Of a stretch of 64,000 nt of DNA, positions 62,350-64,000 are shown in pieces (the first letter of the stretch is position 1; each line of letters opens with the position of its first letter). The position numbers were made by a program, and so were the translations under genes. Below the pieces are notes generated by a model that made no database searches, was not told the DNA's origin, and worked only from the letters and a program-made list of their open reading frames with translations. Location: the NCBI RefSeq assembly GCF_002845985.1, contig NZ_PDFK01000002.1, forward strand, positions 682,001 through 746,000, written 5' to 3'. Source of the stretch: Lysinibacillus fusiformis. Lineage in GTDB: Bacteria; Bacillota; Bacilli; Bacillales_A; Planococcaceae.

Positions 62350-63960
62350 TTATTCAACTATTGCTGTGTTTTTTTCTGCCTCAACATGACGACCTTTTTT
62401 AGTTACGGTTTGATACTCAGCAAGGCGAGCCGTTGTACGCCAATAGTGATAAATAAGGCGATCAAGCCACAGTAAAGCCTCCACTTTCGATACGGCTGTC
62501 TCTAACTCTACCACATTTTCAACAGTATGCTCGAAGTACGCATTTCGTTTGTCACGTCGAACTGCCGCCATTTCGGAGGATGTAACCTCAAGCAGAGTTG
62601 CAATCTCAGGTAAACGCTCATCCTCATCGATAATCAATAGAACTTTTTCCAATACCTCTAACCATTTTTGAGTTAACGTCACCTGTAATTGGAAGGCATT
62701 AGGGTTCTGCTCACGTAATGCCTTAGATAGACGGTACAAATGATCTAAAGCATGTAAAAGTGCTATATGCTTAGAACGTTCCTTTTGCGAAGAAGATTGT
62801 ATAGCATCCATAAATAAACGCGTTTTTTCAATCGCCTCATCAATTTGAGCTAATTGACTGTCTATTTCAGCTGTTCGTTTTTTCCCTTGTATAAGGGTAA
62901 CAATGACAGTCGTCAATTCCTTGGTAATGTCCTGTAACGTATTGAAGGATACTTCTACAGCTACCCCTGGTAATTTAGCTACACTATCATCTAAATTCCG
63001 TGTTAAACGATTTCCTTTTTCAGGAATCATTTTTTCAATAGCCTTTGCGAAAGGGCGTACAAAAGGCACAAAAAGAATGGCTCCGATGACACTAAATAAT
63101 GTATGGAAAACAGCAATGCCTAATGTTTCATCGAAGCTACCATTGATGGATTTCGTGACAAATTCGGTTAGTGTGAACATAAACGTTGCACCAAATGTCA
63201 CTAGAATAGCCGTTACTACGTTGAACAATACATGTGTCACGGCTGTTCGTTTAGCAGCTGTTGATGCACCAATTGCAGCAAATAATGCTGTAGCAGTCGT
63301 ACCAATATTTTGGCCAATAACTAAATAAGCTGCCTGTTCAAAATCAATAGCGCCTGCATATAAAGCTGTTAAAGTGGCGGCAATTGCGGCACTAGAAGCC
63401 TGCATAATAACCGTCATAATAAGACCTAAAACAATTAAAATTAGTATTCCACTAATAGAATTTGCACTAAATGCATCGAATGGAATTTTATCCTGTACAG
63501 CTGCCATTCCTCCCTGCAGGACATCAATACCTAAGAATAATAATCCAAAACCAGTAACTAGCCCACCAACTGCTTTGTAGTCACGAGGAGCAAGCAATTG
63601 CACAAACACACCAAGAGCAATGAAAGGCAGTGACATTGTCTGCATATTAATTTTGAAGCCGATTAGTGAAATAATCCAACCAGTACTTGTACTCCCAATA
63701 TTGGCGCCAATAATGACACCAATTGATTGGACAAACGTGAGGAGACCCGCACTGACAAAACCAATGGTAATCAAGGTAGTGGCGGTGGAGGATTGCACTA
63801 GCATCGTCATCAATGTTCCTGATAATACCGAACTAATGGTCCCACCTGTAAAACGATTTAGCCATTTTTTCAAGGCATCTCCTGCCAATTCCTTCAAACC
63901 GTTAGTTAGCATCGTCATCCCAAGTAAAAATAAACCGATGCCCCCTAGCACATTGATCAA
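62350..63960 (-). CDS. Na/Pi-cotransporter family protein (NptA/YqeW type), N-terminus uncertain
   Basis: This 536-residue protein has an N-terminal Na/Pi cotransporter domain with paired repeats: MLVQSSTATTLITIGFVSAG and MQASSAAIAATLTALYAG, each followed by GANIGSTST and GQNIGTTAT. A PhoU-like cytosolic tail (about 330-536) follows. It probably moves phosphate or another anion with Na+. The start at 63960 is TTG with GGGAG ten bases ahead; the frame remains open to the right edge, so a longer N-terminus cannot be excluded. Confidence 0.85.
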   Translation of the reverse strand: MINVLGGIGLFLLGMTMLTNGLKELAGDALKKWLNRFTGGTISSVLSGTLMTMLVQSSTATTLITIGFVSAGLLTFVQSIGVIIGANIGSTSTGWIISLIGFKINMQTMSLPFIALGVFVQLLAPRDYKAVGGLVTGFGLLFLGIDVLQGGMAAVQDKIPFDAFSANSISGILILIVLGLIMTVIMQASSAAIAATLTALYAGAIDFEQAAYLVIGQNIGTTATALFAAIGASTAAKRTAVTHVLFNVVTAILVTFGATFMFTLTEFVTKSINGSFDETLGIAVFHTLFSVIGAILFVPFVRPFAKAIEKMIPEKGNRLTRNLDDSVAKLPGVAVEVSFNTLQDITKELTTVIVTLIQGKKRTAEIDSQLAQIDEAIEKTRLFMDAIQSSSQKERSKHIALLHALDHLYRLSKALREQNPNAFQLQVTLTQKWLEVLEKVLLIIDEDERLPEIATLLEVTSSEMAAVRRDKRNAYFEHTVENVVELETAVSKVEALLWLDRLIYHYWRTTARLAEYQTVTKKGRHVEAEKNTAIVE

Positions 63961-64000
63961 CCTATCAACACTCCCTACTAAATAATCTCTATTGATGCTC

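Noticed and set aside
62903..63328. 141-codon plus-strand ORF
   Set aside because: Antisense to the Na/Pi-cotransporter-like gene; Val/Thr/Ala-rich shadow translation.

Overview
The window is AT-rich Gram-positive chromosome. Its gene order follows the Bacillus subtilis yui, yut, yun, yur (suf) and yus blocks closely, and protein sequences and start/RBS usage (strong GGAGG sites, frequent GTG/TTG starts) fit a Bacillales relative, most likely Lysinibacillus (sphaericus/fusiformis group). That genus call is inferred from remembered family resemblance, not from a search. No rRNA, tRNA, CRISPR array or intact insertion sequence was seen.

Layout. 1-3170: sulfite reduction and siroheme genes (sumT-sirB-yezD-cysJ, cysJ cut by the left edge). 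3469-8442: small Gly/Tyr-rich protein, leucyl aminopeptidase, YuiD, YuiB and the CstA pyruvate/peptide transporter. 8561-11059: a LytS/LytT-type two-component pair next to cstA, with a triple 21-bp-spaced operator between them. 11081-19804: household genes (Nudix, SatA-type acetyltransferase, Fe-S carriers YutM and YutI, YuzD, YutJ, YuzB, YutF, YutE, GmhB-like phosphatase, YutD). 19838-25895: lipA, yunB, an HD-GYP gene, yunD, yunE, yunF. 26073-27068: Fur-box-controlled siderophore-binding lipoprotein. 27328-32576: sufCDSUB Fe-S assembly operon. 33103-34005: gltC regulator.

34514-41971 is a tight five-gene exopolysaccharide operon: UDP-HexNAc dehydrogenase, tandem NodB lipoprotein, PilZ-fused hyaluronan-synthase-like GT2, membrane NodB-like protein with a lectin-like tail, and a GH18 lipoprotein. 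It lies between suf and met blocks that are near neighbours in B. subtilis and has a structured interspersed repeat on one side, so it looks like an insertion. This is the strongest candidate for an under-described system. 42493-45286: metNPQ methionine importer under a SAM riboswitch. 45342-47044: yusE, yusF, gcvH, yusI. 47276-52836: fadE, fadA, fadN beta-oxidation genes with a FadR operator. 53170-56128: thioredoxin, C39-like protein, YpcP-type exonuclease, agmatinase-family enzyme. 56549-61725: second polysaccharide operon (sugar-phosphate transferase, GT4, two FemAB/GNAT-like proteins, NodB-like deacetylase). 61867-63960: OsmC-like protein and a Na/Pi-cotransporter-family protein.

Themes. 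Sulfur flow (siroheme, sulfite reductase, SAM-controlled methionine import, suf, lipoate synthase with GcvH) dominates the core genes. Two polysaccharide loci plus an HD-GYP protein and a PilZ domain suggest c-di-GMP-linked surface polymer control. Two intergenic tandem arrays share an exact 21-bp period although their sequences are unrelated. Starts were moved from the longest ORF wherever a better ribosome site exists.
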